From: Lachnospiraceae bacterium
GTDB taxonomy: Bacteria > Bacillota > Clostridia > Lachnospirales > Lachnospiraceae
DNA length: 39,189 nucleotides
Assembly (NCBI GenBank): GCA_013316825.1
Contig: WSLY01000023.1
Coordinates: 410-39,598, forward strand
Direction: 5' to 3'
Shown here: positions 25,086-34,427 of the stretch, piece after piece
How the letters are laid out: each line of letters starts with the position of its first letter
Position numbering within the stretch: position 1 is the stretch's first letter
Made by a program: the position numbers and the translations under genes
Notes under the pieces: model-generated
What the model saw: the letters and a program-made list of their open reading frames with translations, nothing else
Told to the model about the DNA's origin: nothing
The model's database searches: none

Positions 25086-26549
25086 ATGGAAAAGCATTTA
25101 CACATGAAAAAAACAAATTTGGTCGCCGTTATCGCCCATTCCAGCAATGTCATACTGCTTACAGCGTTTACTTTTGTGGAAATCTGGCAGCAGGGCGAGG
25201 CGTTTACAAGGGCTTTTATTATGCTGGCAATCGGCATAGCGCCTGTCGCTGCTGAGATAGCTGCGTTTTGTAAAAACAGGGATACGATGGCGATAAAGCA
25301 TCTGCTGGGCATCGGATATGCCCTTTTTTACACCTATGCCATATTGACGGCTCATAACCAGATGGTATTTGTGTTTGTGATTCCGATGATTCTGATGGTC
25401 GTTATGTTCAATGACCAGAAATACATTGTTATGGTAAATGCAGGCGTTATTATCTTGAATCTGCTTGTGGTGATTGGCGGTTTTTATACGGGCGGATTTG
25501 GATTTACCTCGGTAAATATGGGGATTCTGCAGCTTGCAGCTATTGTTATGGTGGCGGTGAATTCTTTTCTGGCGGCACGGATGCTGGAACAGAACAATGC
25601 GCAGCAGATAGGACATATAGAAGAAGCGCAGAAGGAAACGGAGAAGTTGCTTGCGGATATTTCCCTGATTTCAGAACAGATGAAGGCGGGTATTGCAGAA
25701 ATTGACACAGGGCTGGACCATCTGCTTTCTATATCAGAGGTTACGGAACAGGCAATGGACGAGGTGTCACACGGAGCGGCGGATACGGCAGATGCAGTAG
25801 AACAGCAGCTTCACCAGACGGAGGCGATACAGGAGAAGGTGGAGCGCGTTGGTTTGGTAGCGGAAAAAATAACGGACAATATGAAACAGACCACGCAGGC
25901 GATTGCAGAGGGCAGCAGAAATGTGGAGGTTCTTGCCAAAGGCGCACAAGTCTCGGTACATAACGGGGAGGAAGTTACATATAAGCTGCAGAGTCTTGAG
26001 GCGTATATGGAGGAGATGCAATCTATTGCAGGATTGATTGGGGGCATTGCCTCACGCACAAGTCTTCTGGCGCTAAATGCCAGTATAGAAGCAGCGCGGG
26101 CAGGAGAAGCCGGCAAGGGTTTCTCGGTGGTTGCAACGGAGGTTTCCGGCATGGCAGTAAAGACACAGGAGGCAACTGCCAATATCACCGGACTTATCGG
26201 CAATGTCACTACCGCAATCAGGGAGGTCGTGCAGGTGGTATACAACATGATAGGGGGAATCCATGACAGCAAGGCATCTACGGAGCGGACGGTGGAGAGC
26301 TTTGCCGTGATACAGGAGAGCTCGGGAGAAATAAGCGACAGTATAAACAAGCTTTACGGGAGCGTGGAGGAGCTGAAGAATGCCAACAAAGTAATTGTGG
26401 ATTCTATTCAGACCATTTCAGCCATTTCAGAGGAGGTAACGGCGCGTTCAGGAGAAACCATGGAGGCGGAGAGCCGCAATATGAAGGCATTGCGGGATAT
26501 CAAGGAGCAGATGCAGAGGCTTCTTTCTATTACAAAAAACAAAAAATAA
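25086..26549 (+). CDS. Chemoreceptor with multi-pass membrane sensor domain
   Basis: Methyl-accepting chemotaxis protein of 487 residues. In place of the usual two-TM plus sensor layout it begins with about six transmembrane helices in the first 170 residues and no large outside loop, then coiled-coil segments and a signalling domain with [33 protein letters not shown]. No HAMP domain is evident. Such a sensor would detect something in or near the membrane. The ATG at 25086 has GGAGG 5 bases upstream. The GH2 gene starts only 18 bases after its stop, implying cotranscription with sugar-utilisation genes. Confidence 0.92.
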   Translation: MEKHLHMKKTNLVAVIAHSSNVILLTAFTFVEIWQQGEAFTRAFIMLAIGIAPVAAEIAAFCKNRDTMAIKHLLGIGYALFYTYAILTAHNQMVFVFVIPMILMVVMFNDQKYIVMVNAGVIILNLLVVIGGFYTGGFGFTSVNMGILQLAAIVMVAVNSFLAARMLEQNNAQQIGHIEEAQKETEKLLADISLISEQMKAGIAEIDTGLDHLLSISEVTEQAMDEVSHGAADTADAVEQQLHQTEAIQEKVERVGLVAEKITDNMKQTTQAIAEGSRNVEVLAKGAQVSVHNGEEVTYKLQSLEAYMEEMQSIAGLIGGIASRTSLLALNASIEAARAGEAGKGFSVVATEVSGMAVKTQEATANITGLIGNVTTAIREVVQVVYNMIGGIHDSKASTERTVESFAVIQESSGEISDSINKLYGSVEELKNANKVIVDSIQTISAISEEVTARSGETMEAESRNMKALRDIKEQMQRLLSITKNKK

Positions 26550-26567
26550 CATGATATGGAGAAAATG

Positions 26568-28997
26568 ATGGCAGAACGAATTTATATAAACAATGGATGG
26601 AGATTTGCGGAGCAGTTTGACGAGGAGATGACAAAGCTTTGCTATGCGGACGGGGAAATGCAGGAGGTAAGGCTTCCGCATACTTGCAGGGAGCTGCCTT
26701 TTCATTATTTTGACGAGCATATATACCAGATGGTATGCGGTTACCGTAAGGTGCTTTTCATTCCGGAAAAGTGGCGGGGAAAGGTGCTGCTTCTTACGCT
26801 GGAGGGCGCTGCCCATGAGAGCGAGGTGTTTGTAAACGGAGAAAAGGCAGGAGAGCATCACTGTGGTTATACGGCGTTTACCATGGATATCAGCAGCCAG
26901 GTAAGATATGGGGAATACAATGTGCTGGCTGTCAGGCTGGACACCGGAGAGAAGGGGAATATTCCGCCCTTTGGACATGTGGTGGACTATATGACCTACG
27001 GTGGGCTCTACCGCAGCGTATATCTGGAGGTGAAAAATGTAAATCATCTGGAGGATGTGTTTTTGTGGTCCGAGATTTCCCTTAGACAGAGGGAGGCGGG
27101 AAATAGGGCAAGGCTTTATGCGCAGGTAACACTTGCAGGCAGCGGAGCGGTGTCCCTGCGTCAGTACATCAGAAAAAGAGGAGAAGAAGCATATAGACTT
27201 TTGGGGGAACAGAAGGTAAGGAACGCGTGCGCGGCGCAGCTATGTTTTGCAGTAGACGGCGTGACGCTTTGGGATATTGACAATCCGATTTTGTATGAAA
27301 TAAAGACGCAGCTTCTTTTGGGGGAAGCGGTAGTAGATGAAACGGTGATTCCATTTGGTTTTCGGAGAGCGGTATTTTTGCGAAACGGCTTTTACCTGAA
27401 TGGGAAGAGAGTAAAACTTCTGGGGCTGAACCGGCATCAGAGTTATCCTTATGTGGGATATGCCATGCCGAAATCCATGCAAAGGATGGATGCCAATATT
27501 CTGAAAAAGGAGCTGGGACTGAATGCGGTCAGAACTTCCCATTACCCCCAGTCCCATGATTTTCTGGATTGCTGCGACGAATTGGGTCTTTTGGTGTTTA
27601 CGGAGATTCCGGGCTGGCAGCATATCGGAAATCAGGCGTGGAAAAATCAGGCAGTGCGCAATGTGGAGGACATGGTAAAGCAGTACAGAAATCATACTTC
27701 CATCATTTTGTGGGGCGTGCGTATCAACGAATCAAGAGACGACGATGCTTTTTACAAAAGGACAAATGAGGCGGCGCATCGGCTGGACCCTACGAGACAG
27801 ACCGGCGGCGTCAGGGCACATAAGAGAAGCTCTCTTTTAGAGGACGTCTACACCTACAACGATTTTTCCCATGACGGGAAGCATAAGGGCTGTGAAAGCA
27901 AAAAGGCGGTTACTTCCGATATGGAAAAGCCATATTTAATCAGCGAATTCAATGGGCATATGTATCCGACGAAGTCCTTTGACTGGGAGGAGCACAGGGC
28001 GGAACATGCCATTCGCCATGCAAATGTGTTAAATCAGGTGGCGCTTGAGCCGGATATCGCGGGATGCTTTGGCTGGTGCATGGCGGATTACAACACCCAC
28101 AGGGACTTTGGAAGCGGGGACAGAATCTGTTATCACGGCGTTATGGATATGTTCCGAAATCCAAAACTGGCGGCGGATATTTATGCCAGCCAGCAGGAAA
28201 AGGAGCCGGTGCTTGCGCTGACTTCTTCCATGGATATAGGAGAGCATCCCGGCTGTAACAGGGGAAATATCTGGCTGTTGACGAATGCCGACAGTGTAAG
28301 GATGTATAAAAATGAGAACTTTATTAAGGAATATCGAAGCGTGGATTCCCCTTATAAGGGACTAAAGCACGGACCGATTTTGCTGGATGATTTTATCGGG
28401 GATGCCATAGAACAGAATGAAAATTTTAAGCCGGCGCAGGCAAAGGGAATCAAGGAGGCGTTAAATCTTACGGCGAGGTACGGGCTTTCCAACCTGCCAA
28501 AATCCGTTTATCTGACGGCGGTGAAGATGCTTACAATTTATCACATGAAGCCGACGCAGGCAGTGGAGCTTTACAACAAATATATCGGTGATTGGGGAGG
28601 CGCCTCTACGGTATACCGGTTTGAAGCTATAAAGGACGGGAAGGTAGTGAAAACCATGGTGAAAGAGCCGCCTAAGGAAGTGAAGCTGTGGGCGCAGGCA
28701 GACCATCAGGCGCTTTTGGAGGAGTATACCTATGATGTGGCGGCGGTGCGGATACGGGCGATGGATGGGAACGGCAATCTGCTGAGTTTTTTTTCGGAAC
28801 CGGTGGTTCTGCATACGGAAGGTCCCATAGAGCTGATTGGCGGAAAAATCATTTCATTAAAGGGCGGCATGGCAGGTACCTATGTCAAGACGATAGGAGT
28901 CTCGGGAGAGGCGGCTCTCGTGCTCACAAACGCGCAGGCAGACGAAATCAGGATAGCGTTTTCCGTGCAAGCTGCACAAGTTGAAAACGGCAAATAA
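26568..28997 (+). CDS. GH2 beta-glycosidase, probable beta-galactosidase
   Basis: Glycoside hydrolase of 809 residues without signal peptide. The sugar-binding domain (about 1-160) is followed by an immunoglobulin-like domain and a TIM barrel with GLNRHQSYPYVG and RTSHYPQSHDFLD. The acid/base is E388 in WGVRINES and the nucleophile E460 in LISEFNGHM. The C-terminal 250 residues, including a DNA-like repeat-free region with GGASTVYRFEAIKDGKVVK, extend beyond the barrel. Linked to a MelB-type transporter and a GH36 alpha-galactosidase, a beta-galactosidase role fits best; beta-glucuronidase or another GH2 activity is possible. ATG 26568 is favoured by GGAG 6 bases before; 26556 and 26565 are alternatives. 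Confidence 0.9.
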   Translation: MAERIYINNGWRFAEQFDEEMTKLCYADGEMQEVRLPHTCRELPFHYFDEHIYQMVCGYRKVLFIPEKWRGKVLLLTLEGAAHESEVFVNGEKAGEHHCGYTAFTMDISSQVRYGEYNVLAVRLDTGEKGNIPPFGHVVDYMTYGGLYRSVYLEVKNVNHLEDVFLWSEISLRQREAGNRARLYAQVTLAGSGAVSLRQYIRKRGEEAYRLLGEQKVRNACAAQLCFAVDGVTLWDIDNPILYEIKTQLLLGEAVVDETVIPFGFRRAVFLRNGFYLNGKRVKLLGLNRHQSYPYVGYAMPKSMQRMDANILKKELGLNAVRTSHYPQSHDFLDCCDELGLLVFTEIPGWQHIGNQAWKNQAVRNVEDMVKQYRNHTSIILWGVRINESRDDDAFYKRTNEAAHRLDPTRQTGGVRAHKRSSLLEDVYTYNDFSHDGKHKGCESKKAVTSDMEKPYLISEFNGHMYPTKSFDWEEHRAEHAIRHANVLNQVALEPDIAGCFGWCMADYNTHRDFGSGDRICYHGVMDMFRNPKLAADIYASQQEKEPVLALTSSMDIGEHPGCNRGNIWLLTNADSVRMYKNENFIKEYRSVDSPYKGLKHGPILLDDFIGDAIEQNENFKPAQAKGIKEALNLTARYGLSNLPKSVYLTAVKMLTIYHMKPTQAVELYNKYIGDWGGASTVYRFEAIKDGKVVKTMVKEPPKEVKLWAQADHQALLEEYTYDVAAVRIRAMDGNGNLLSFFSEPVVLHTEGPIELIGGKIISLKGGMAGTYVKTIGVSGEAALVLTNAQADEIRIAFSVQAAQVENGK

Positions 28998-29049
28998 GGG
29001 TTTGGCAATTATCCAAAATGAAGAAAGAGAAGGAAAGGAGTAGGAAGTG

Positions 29050-30528
29050 ATGGATAGGTCGAAGATTATTTTTGGAAATCCGATGACGGACAGGGCGTAT
29101 CGTAAGGCGGTGAAGTCAAAAAGAAAGTACATAAAAAAATTTGGGGATGATACGGGGGTAAAGTATGCCGTGTCTTTACGGAAGAATCATCATATCGGGG
29201 ATTTGCTTGGCGTGGTAGACGTGCTGCTTCCTAATGGGGAGCAAAAGGCAGGGAGCGGAATGGAGTTTGACAGGGAAAAAGGGATTATTGTGGGCAATAT
29301 CCGTATGGGATTTGGACATTACAGAATTTCCATGGCAATCGCTTCTGCAGCCAAGTCCATGGGTTATACGCCCTATTGGATGGACTTAAATTCTTATAAA
29401 CAGACTACTTGTACCAAGGTAATCAGCGCGCAGAATGAATTGTATTCTTTAGGTTCCCGACTTTCCGGAAAAAGCCGTCTTTTTAATAAACTGGTGTGGG
29501 AGCCTATGAATTATGAAGGCTTCAGAAAGCTTTCCTACAATGCCTCCGACCAAAAGAATGCGGAGCTGATGGCGGCGGTGTATGCCGGTGTGCCCAAGGA
29601 AATTCCGGTGGTGGCAACCCATGTCTGGCCGGCGCAGGCGGCGCTCCACGGCGGCATGAAATATGTAGTGAACGCCATTCCCGACAACTGGCCCATGGCG
29701 CTGCATTTAGCGGAGGGAAGTCTTCATACGGTGCAGACAAAATATGCCTATCAGGGGTATCGCATCTTAAATGGAATGCAGGGAAAAGACGTTTTAAAGC
29801 CCATGCCGGAGAAGGATTTGGTGTACACGGGGCATTATATTGACCATGAGCTGGCTGCCAATATTGAGGCGGACTGCGAGGCGAGAGTAAGGAGAAAAGA
29901 GAAGGGCGAGCCTCTGCGGTTTTTGCTTACCATCGGAGGCGCCGGCGCCCAGAAGGAAATTTTTGCCGCTATTATCAAACACTTGCTTCCCGCAATACGG
30001 GAAAAGAAAGCGGCGCTCTATGTAAATGTAGGAGATTATCAGAACGTATGGCGGGAGCTGCTTTTAGAAATTCCGCAGATGCAGGCGCTTGCGGAGGAAC
30101 ACTTTAACGACTGGGCGGCGGCAAGGCAGTTCGCAGAGGAGGCGCTGACCGGCAGGGTGGAAGGAATCCACGGCTTTTATCATGAAAATATTTTTGAGGC
30201 GGTTTATTGTACGAATCTTTTGATGCGAAGCTGTGACATACTGGTGACGAAGCCGAGCGAGCTGGCATTTTATCCGGTGCCAAAGCTGTTTATCAAGAGA
30301 GTGGGAGGGCATGAGCAGTGGGGCGCTGTCCACTCGGCGGAAATCGGAGACGGAACGCTGGAATGCCGCGATACTCCGCATACACTGCAGATGGTGGAGC
30401 TGTTTATGAAAGAGCAGGGTATGTTTAGGGATATGTGCAAAGCCATTGTGAAGAACAAGGAAGCAGGTATTTATGACGGCGCTTACAAGGTAGTGGAGCT
30501 TGCCTTTGCGCGAAGAAATGGAAATTAA
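29050..30528 (+). CDS. Uncharacterised GT-B-like (MGDG-synthase/MurG-like) protein
   Basis: Protein of 492 residues with no firm family name known to me. The segment IIVGNIRMGFGHYRISMAIASAAKSMGY resembles the N-terminal glycine-rich loop and helix of GT-B glycosyltransferases such as MGDG synthase and MurG. In the C-terminal half FLLTIGGAGAQKE resembles the strand-loop where their second domain begins, and ILVTKPSELAFYPVPKLFIKRVGGHEQWGA resembles the donor-sugar region. There is no signal peptide or TM segment. It lies between GH2 and the MelB-type symporter in a catabolic operon, where a glycosyltransferase is unexpected; a phosphorylase-like or transglycosylating role is possible but unproven. 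GGAG lies 9 bases before ATG 29050; GTG 29047 is an alternative start. Confidence 0.6.
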   Translation: MDRSKIIFGNPMTDRAYRKAVKSKRKYIKKFGDDTGVKYAVSLRKNHHIGDLLGVVDVLLPNGEQKAGSGMEFDREKGIIVGNIRMGFGHYRISMAIASAAKSMGYTPYWMDLNSYKQTTCTKVISAQNELYSLGSRLSGKSRLFNKLVWEPMNYEGFRKLSYNASDQKNAELMAAVYAGVPKEIPVVATHVWPAQAALHGGMKYVVNAIPDNWPMALHLAEGSLHTVQTKYAYQGYRILNGMQGKDVLKPMPEKDLVYTGHYIDHELAANIEADCEARVRRKEKGEPLRFLLTIGGAGAQKEIFAAIIKHLLPAIREKKAALYVNVGDYQNVWRELLLEIPQMQALAEEHFNDWAAARQFAEEALTGRVEGIHGFYHENIFEAVYCTNLLMRSCDILVTKPSELAFYPVPKLFIKRVGGHEQWGAVHSAEIGDGTLECRDTPHTLQMVELFMKEQGMFRDMCKAIVKNKEAGIYDGAYKVVELAFARRNGN

Positions 30529-30596
30529 GCCGGAAAGTGCGGGTATATAAAACAATAGGTGTGCGACACACCGATACAGGAAAGGAAGGTACGAAG

Positions 30597-31964
30597 ATGA
30601 AATTGTCATTAAAGGAAAAAATCTCTTACGGGCTTGGCGCAGTGGGGAAGGATATGGTTTATATGCTTTCTGCCAGCTATATTTTGTATTACTATCAGGA
30701 TATTTTGGGCGTGAGCGCAATCGCCATGGGTGTGATTCTGATGGCGGCGAGAGTGTTCGACGCGTTTAATGACCCGATTATGGGCGTAATTGTGGCAAAA
30801 ACCAGAACTCGTTTTGGAAAATTCAGGCCGTGGCTTTTGGCAGGCACGGTTTTAAATGCAATTATCCTGTATTTCATGTTTGCAGCGCCGCCTGCGTTAA
30901 ACGGCAGCGGGCTGGTTGCTTATGCGGCGGCAACTTATATCCTCTGGGGAGTTACGTATACGATGATGGATATTCCGTTCTGGTCCATGATTCCGGCGTT
31001 TACAGAGGGCGGCAAGGAAAGAGAAGGGCTGTCGACGCTGGCACGTTCCTGCGCAGGAGTCGGCTCCGCTTTGATTACCATAATTACCATGGCGAGTGTG
31101 GCATGGCTGGGACAGGGAAATGAGCGCACAGGCTTTAAACTGTTTGCCCTGATAATTGCCGTACTCTTTGTTGTGTTCACTACCATCGCCTGCATTACCA
31201 TCAAAGAAAAGTCGACGGTAGATGTGGATTCGCCTTCCGTGGGACAGATGTTTAAGGCTCTTTTACAGAATGACCAGGCGATGACCGTGGTGCTCACTAT
31301 TGTGCTGGTAAACTGCTCCGTTTATATTACTTCAAATCTTGTTATTTATTTCTTTAAATATGATTTTGGGGGCGAGTCTTGGCGCAGCGCCTATACGCTT
31401 TTTAACACCTTTGGCGGTGCGATTCAGATTTTATCCATGATGCTCTTTTTCCCGCTGCTGCGGAAACTGTTAAGTGCCATACGGGTCTTTTATGTCAGCT
31501 TTGCCATGGCGATTACAGGCTATATCGTGCTGTTAATTCTGGCATTCACCAATATGTCCGGTATTTACCTTCTGCTGATTCCGGGATTCTTTATTTTTGC
31601 GGCAAACGGTATGCTGACTGTGCTGACAACGGTATTCCTTGCCAATACGGTGGATTACGGTGAGCTGAAGAATAAGAGGAGGGACGAGAGCGTTATCTTT
31701 TCCATGCAGACCTTTGTGGTAAAGCTTGCTTCCGGTGTGGCGGCGCTGATTGCGTCTATCTGCCTTGCCGTCTGCAACTTAAGTAACGATACCACAGACA
31801 CAAATGCAGTGCAGGCTGCAGCAGGCTCATCGGTTGTCGGGCTCAGGCTTACCATGACGGTGGTTCCCATTATCGGACTTTTGATAGCGGTATTTTTGTT
31901 TCATAAGAAGTACATTCTGACAGAGGAAAAAATAGCGGAAATCACGGAGCAGATTAAAAGATAG
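30597..31964 (+). CDS. MelB-type (GPH family) sugar:cation symporter
   Basis: Membrane transporter of 455 residues with about 12 transmembrane helices. The GPH signature is present: ARVFDAFNDPIMG, holding the two helix-II Asp residues that bind Na+ in MelB, followed by RTRFGKFRPWLL, then FWSMIPAFT. It imports galactosides or related sugars with a cation. The hydrolases on both sides suggest alpha- and beta-galactosides as cargo. The ATG at 30597 has GGAAGG 8 bases upstream; a start at 30537 would add 20 non-membrane residues without support. Confidence 0.93.
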   Translation: MKLSLKEKISYGLGAVGKDMVYMLSASYILYYYQDILGVSAIAMGVILMAARVFDAFNDPIMGVIVAKTRTRFGKFRPWLLAGTVLNAIILYFMFAAPPALNGSGLVAYAAATYILWGVTYTMMDIPFWSMIPAFTEGGKEREGLSTLARSCAGVGSALITIITMASVAWLGQGNERTGFKLFALIIAVLFVVFTTIACITIKEKSTVDVDSPSVGQMFKALLQNDQAMTVVLTIVLVNCSVYITSNLVIYFFKYDFGGESWRSAYTLFNTFGGAIQILSMMLFFPLLRKLLSAIRVFYVSFAMAITGYIVLLILAFTNMSGIYLLLIPGFFIFAANGMLTVLTTVFLANTVDYGELKNKRRDESVIFSMQTFVVKLASGVAALIASICLAVCNLSNDTTDTNAVQAAAGSSVVGLRLTMTVVPIIGLLIAVFLFHKKYILTEEKIAEITEQIKR

Positions 31965-31988
31965 CGTCAATATGAAGAAAGGGTTGCC

Positions 31989-34400
31989 ATGATTGAGAGA
32001 TTTGACAGGCAGTTTATGCTGCACACAGCGCATACCACATATTGTTTTCAGGTTCTTCCCACGGGACATCTGGAACATCTTTATTATGGCAGGCGGATAA
32101 CGCTGCCGAGGGGCGAGGGGCTGGAAGCGCTTATGGAAAAGCATACGTTTGCCCCGGGAAATACCAATCTGTATAACAGGGAAAACACGCAATTTTCATT
32201 GGAGAATATCCGGCTGGAAATGTCTTCTTACGGAAAAGGCGATATCAGGGAGCCTTTTGTGGAGATAATTCATGCAGACGGCAGCAGTACTTCCGATTTT
32301 TTGTTTGAAAAGGCAGAAGTGACAAAGGGAAAAGGAAATTTTGATACCCTGCCGGGTTCTTATGGAAGCGAGGGGGAGGCAGAACAGCTTTGTGTGACCT
32401 TGCGGGACGGCGGGTATGGGATTGTGTTGGAGCTTTATTATTATGTGTATACGGACTGCGATGTTATCTGCAGGAGTGCGAGGCTTATCAATAAAAGCGG
32501 AGAAAGGATAAAGCTGCTGCGTCTTTTGAGCGCACAGCTTGACTTTGATACGGCAGGCTTTGTGTTTACCACCTTTAACGGGGGCTGGGCAAGGGAAATG
32601 CAGAAAAATGATGTGAAGCTCTGTGCGGGAAGACATGTTAATTCTTCTTACACGGGAACTTCCTCAAGCAGGGCAAATCCTTTTGTAATGCTTTCGGAAG
32701 AACATACAACAGAGGATTCCGGCGGGTGCTTTGGTTTGAATCTGATTTATAGCGGTAATCATTATGAGTGTTGTGAGGTGAGCAGCTTTCAAAAGACAAG
32801 GCTGTCTGTGGGAATCAATCCACAGTCATTTTGCCATATTTTGCATCCGGAGGAGGTTTTTGAAGCGCCGGAGGCAGTCATGACATATTCGGCAGAGGGA
32901 TACAATGGTATGAGCAGGCAGATGCACAGGTTTGTGCGGGAGCATATTGTGCGGGGCGTATGGAAAGATAAGGTAAGACCTGTTTTGCTGAATAGTTGGG
33001 AGGCGGCATATTTTGATATTGACGAACACAGGCTGTTAAAACTGGCAAAAGCGGGAAAGGAAGCAGGAGTGGAGCTGTTTGTGATGGATGACGGGTGGTT
33101 TGGAGAACGGAATGACGACACTTCTTCGCTAGGTGACTGGGAGGTCAATGTAAAGAAACTTCCGTCAGGAATTTCCGGCATAAGCAGAAAGATAAAAGAA
33201 ATGGGGCTTTTGTTTGGTATCTGGGTGGAGCCGGAGATGGTTAGTGTAAACAGCAGGCTTTACAAGGCACATCCGGACTGGGTGCTGCAGATTCCGAACA
33301 GGCCTCATGCAGAAGGAAGAAATCAGCGTATTCTGGATTTGACCAGAAAAGAGGTACAGGATTATGTGATAGAAGCTATGAGCGGCGTCTTTTCGGCAGG
33401 GGATATTTCTTATGTAAAATGGGATATGAACAGAACCTTTACGGACTATTTTTCTGCGGCGCTTCCTGCCGGGCAGCAGGGAGAAGTGGCGCACCGCTAT
33501 GTGCTGGGGCTGTACCGCTGTATGAAAGAGCTGACAGAGCGTTTTCCGCATATTTTATTTGAAGGCTGTGCCGCAGGGGGAAATCGGTTTGATTTGGGGA
33601 TTCTCTGTTATTTTCCGCAGATTTGGGCAAGTGACGATACCGATGCGCTTTGCAGGGCTGAGATTCAGAATGGATACAGCTATGGATATCCTTTGTCCGT
33701 GGTCAGCGCCCATGTATCCGGCTGTCCCAATCACCAGACGCTGCGGATAACGCCGTTGGAAACCAGATTCAACGTGGCGTGTTTTGGCAGCTTTGGCTAT
33801 GAGTGCAATTTCTGCGATATGAAAAAAGAAGAGCTGCGTGCGGTAAAAGAACAAATAGCCTTTTACAAAAAATGGCGCGAGGTGCTGCAAAAAGGTATTT
33901 TTTACAGGGGCAGAAGCTTTGCGGGTACGGACAAAGGAGGAAGTGTTCTGGCTGGTGAGGAAGGAAACTATATGGAGTGGACCTGTGTGTCGCCGGACGG
34001 AAATAGGGCAGTAGGAATTTTGCTGCAAAAGCTGGTGCATCCCAACACACCGTTTCAGTCATATATGCCCAAAGGACTTATTCCGGATGTAAAATATCAT
34101 TTTTATAACAGAAAATTGTGGTATAATGTAAAGGGATTTGGGGATTTGGTTAATACGGCGGCACCCATTCATATTAAGCAAGATTCTATTGCGCATAATC
34201 TGATTGCCAGATTTGTAAAAATGGAGGGGGAAAAGGAAGATTTTTATGCTTGCGGGGATACGCTGATGTATGGTGGAGTGCGGCTGAAACAGGCATTTAG
34301 CGGCACAGGCTATAATAATGAAGTACGGTATTTTCAGGATTTTGGTTCCAGACTCTATTTGATGGAGGCACAGGAAGTGCCCAAAAAGGCGGATAAATAA
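31989..34400 (+). CDS. GH36 alpha-galactosidase
   Basis: Cytoplasmic enzyme of 803 residues releasing alpha-1,6-galactose from melibiose and raffinose-type sugars. The nucleophile is D479 in YVKWDMNRTFTDY and the acid/base D549 in IWASDDTDALCR; these numbers coincide with those of the Lactobacillus GH36 enzymes. The N-terminal beta-sandwich, barrel start VLLNSWEAAYFD, DDGWFGERNDD and GIWVEPEMVS complete the family pattern. The last 70 residues extend past the usual 730-residue length. AAAGGG lies 6 bases before the ATG, 24 bases after the transporter stop. Confidence 0.96.
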   Translation: MIERFDRQFMLHTAHTTYCFQVLPTGHLEHLYYGRRITLPRGEGLEALMEKHTFAPGNTNLYNRENTQFSLENIRLEMSSYGKGDIREPFVEIIHADGSSTSDFLFEKAEVTKGKGNFDTLPGSYGSEGEAEQLCVTLRDGGYGIVLELYYYVYTDCDVICRSARLINKSGERIKLLRLLSAQLDFDTAGFVFTTFNGGWAREMQKNDVKLCAGRHVNSSYTGTSSSRANPFVMLSEEHTTEDSGGCFGLNLIYSGNHYECCEVSSFQKTRLSVGINPQSFCHILHPEEVFEAPEAVMTYSAEGYNGMSRQMHRFVREHIVRGVWKDKVRPVLLNSWEAAYFDIDEHRLLKLAKAGKEAGVELFVMDDGWFGERNDDTSSLGDWEVNVKKLPSGISGISRKIKEMGLLFGIWVEPEMVSVNSRLYKAHPDWVLQIPNRPHAEGRNQRILDLTRKEVQDYVIEAMSGVFSAGDISYVKWDMNRTFTDYFSAALPAGQQGEVAHRYVLGLYRCMKELTERFPHILFEGCAAGGNRFDLGILCYFPQIWASDDTDALCRAEIQNGYSYGYPLSVVSAHVSGCPNHQTLRITPLETRFNVACFGSFGYECNFCDMKKEELRAVKEQIAFYKKWREVLQKGIFYRGRSFAGTDKGGSVLAGEEGNYMEWTCVSPDGNRAVGILLQKLVHPNTPFQSYMPKGLIPDVKYHFYNRKLWYNVKGFGDLVNTAAPIHIKQDSIAHNLIARFVKMEGEKEDFYACGDTLMYGGVRLKQAFSGTGYNNEVRYFQDFGSRLYLMEAQEVPKKADK

Positions 34401-34427
34401 AGGATATCGGATGAGGCGGCAAAGAGT

